20,349 nucleotides of DNA, taken from NCBI GenBank assembly GCA_019648995.1, contig BLXT01002484.1:1342882-1363230 (forward strand), read 5' to 3'. The notes beneath the pieces were generated by a model that searched no databases, was not told where the DNA came from, and saw only the letters and a program-made list of their open reading frames with translations. How positions within the stretch are numbered: position 1 is the first letter of the stretch; the number at the start of each line of letters is the position of its first letter. Below, piece after piece: positions 18,407-20,349 of the stretch. This DNA is from Plakobranchus ocellatus. Its lineage: Eukaryota; Mollusca; Gastropoda; Plakobranchidae. The position numbers and the translations under genes are program-made.

Positions 18407-20349
18407 TACCCTTGTAGGGATTCTTGATAAATGATATGGTATTGTTTAAGGCCACAGCAAATTGAAATGTTTTGCAGTAAAATAAGGGATTAATTATTTA
18501 TTGGAATAGGATTGGATGCTTGTATATCCAATGCAATTTTTTAATTAAATTTAAAAAAAAAAACCTCTGTTATTGAAGAGAGTTAAGTATAAAGCAACAA
18601 GAATTATCACAGCTGCAATGATCCGATCATTTTTTTATGCTCCTCAACATCTTAAAATTTTATCTTTTGCATAAAAAGTAAATTAAGCAAACATTGTTCT
18701 TTATGTTTTGAAAAGTAAGCTAGGTATGCATCAATTAAACTCATGTTAAAAAACCTTTTGCAGGTTTTGCTGCAATCTATCAATACTAAAAACTAATTAA
18801 TACAGTTGAGATTCCATGAGCAAAACTACTTTAGTGGTAGCAGGAGTACAGCCATGATTTTGTCTTGGCATACAGGACTGTGACTTAGTTTATCTCAGCT
18901 TTCCTCCTTAAATTACTTTAACTACTTGCTGCTAGTTTAACTCATGGGTCATGGGAGAATTTATTGGAATGGACTGGGAACAGGCCTGGACATCTTTGAC
19001 ACAGGAGTCAAGCATGGCGCACTTGATACTATTTTTTTTTTTTTTTTTCTCGAAATGATTGAGAAAGAAAAGATGGGGAAAACAATTATGAAAATAAAAT
19101 GTAATTTAACATAAGTAAAGCTATCGCTGTCGGCTAAGGGGAAGGTATCAGACTGATGCACTTCACCCAGAATTCTAGATCCAGTCAGTTTTTCATATAC
19201 ATACTGATATATTGTGAGTAAAACAGACTTCTAATGAAGAAAATGAGAAAAAAAAAATTAGAAAATAGTAAAATACACATACACAATCCTTGTGTGCATA
19301 CTTTGAAAAAACAATTACAAAATAGAGCAAGCCAACAAATTTTTTGTACCATATTGCAGAAAGAAATAACTTCAGTATTATACCAAGAGGCAAATGATTT
19401 CATTTTTATTTTCTCCGACTGCAACACATTACACGTGGATTATCTAACTTCATGATTATTAGCCATCATCAAAGTTTTCATAGTGCATAGTGAAATCCAT
19501 AAGTGCAGGCCTTAAACATTCTGTTTAAAATTTCATACGCAAAGAGCAACAAAAAATATTGCATTATAAAAGAACATGAAATTGTATGGTGCGGCAGTTT
19601 TTAAAAAGAGCAAAGTTGTAGTAATAACTTTTTCAAGTAAAAATATCTTATATCATTTCAATAATAAATGAATTTAAACTGCAGGAAAAAAATTTAATTA
19701 CAATCGAGTCTTTTTGTTTGGAACATTCTACAAAAAAAGTGAGATAGCAATACTCAATGAATTACAATGGTAATAATAATATATAGAGTGATTTAAGCAA
19801 AGAAAAAAGATTTCACTGCCAAAATTTTTTTTCTCGTGTTTATGTTTGTACAATTTTATCTTTTAAAAAACTACATCATAAGCCATTCATTTTTGCCCTA
19901 AAAAATTGGCACAATATCTCTACCAATGTATACAAACACATTTTTCAGAAATCTGTTACCGGTATATGAAGTGCAAGTTTTTAAAGAGAGAAAGGAGGAG
20001 GGGTTACTGGCCAGAGGGATGGAGCTTCAAAGGACTTCTACTTTCTACAAAAAAGTGAACGTTTGAGTACTAAAGTGAAGATTTAAATGACGCATCTGTT
20101 TACTGCCTGCTGATCAGCTGCTATAACTAATCTGCTACAGATGGCATTGTTAAAGAAGTTGACAGCTTAGTTTGTTGAGCATACATCAAGTGTTATCAGA
20201 CACTATTTTCCATCAAAGGGGGTGATGTTTTTTTTTTAAGGCAAACTTTATTAAGGTGGCATCCATCCGAATAATGGGCACACTGGACCTTCTAATTATT
20301 TTGGAATAAAAATTCATTTAATTTACATAAATTTTTAAAGTACACTCCC
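18407..20349. other. Gene-poor flank to the window end
   Basis: AT-rich, with a 17-base T run at 19032-19048. Short open frames on both strands (for example 19185-19455) are low-complexity K/N- or F-rich translations without recognisable domains. I see no supported gene. Confidence 0.6.
19032..19048. repeat. Poly-T run
   Basis: Seventeen T in a row. It could be the reverse-strand tail of an old retroposon, but no element body is recognisable beside it. Confidence 0.6.

Noticed and set aside
19185-19455. Overlapping open frames near 19.2-19.4 kb on both strands
   Set aside because: The translations are low-complexity phenylalanine- or lysine-rich products of AT-rich DNA with no domain or splice support.
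20247-20252. Minus-strand AATAAA as the end of a convergent gene
   Set aside because: No coding sequence or other 3' end evidence is visible before the window ends.

Overview
This is an AT-rich animal genomic window dominated by one complete protein gene on the plus strand: PIF1, a 5'-3' DNA helicase. I rebuilt it by hand as 12 coding exons joined by canonical GT-AG introns, giving a 672-residue protein from the ATG at 282 to the TGA ending at 16171. Frame is kept across every junction. The protein carries the metazoan N-terminal PINT region ([14 protein letters not shown]), then Walker A GSAGTGKS, Walker [14 protein letters not shown], the HKSQG motif and VALSRA. It has no in-frame stops, so it looks functional.

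The PINT domain, the intron-rich structure, the tRNA-derived SINEs and the non-LTR retrotransposon relics indicate a metazoan. A marine invertebrate, perhaps a mollusc, is my guess from the style of the repeats; the sequence does not prove it.

Layout: 1-213 is the end of an upstream intron. 214-281 is 5' UTR. 282-16171 is PIF1, with introns of 364 to 2538 bases. 16172-20349 is 3' UTR and gene-poor flank in which I see no convincing gene. RNA genes, CRISPR arrays, operons and prokaryotic signals are absent.

The introns and 3' flank hold a record of mobile elements. Intron 1 has an old SINE copy and intron 2 a different SINE with a target-site duplication. Intron 3 has a 154-bp MITE and intron 6 a 1.3-kb terminal-inverted-repeat element; both are flanked by perfect 6-bp duplications and their ends are related. 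Introns 7 and 11 hold two relics of one LINE clade. Intron 9 has a probable Tigger/pogo-like relic, and intron 11 also has a 23-bp-arm hairpin beside exon 11. The 3' flank carries a fresh copy of the intron 1 SINE family with a perfect 15-bp target-site duplication. Nothing here looks like a new multi-gene system. The most informative unexpected signals are the pair of 6-bp-TSD elements and the hairpin.
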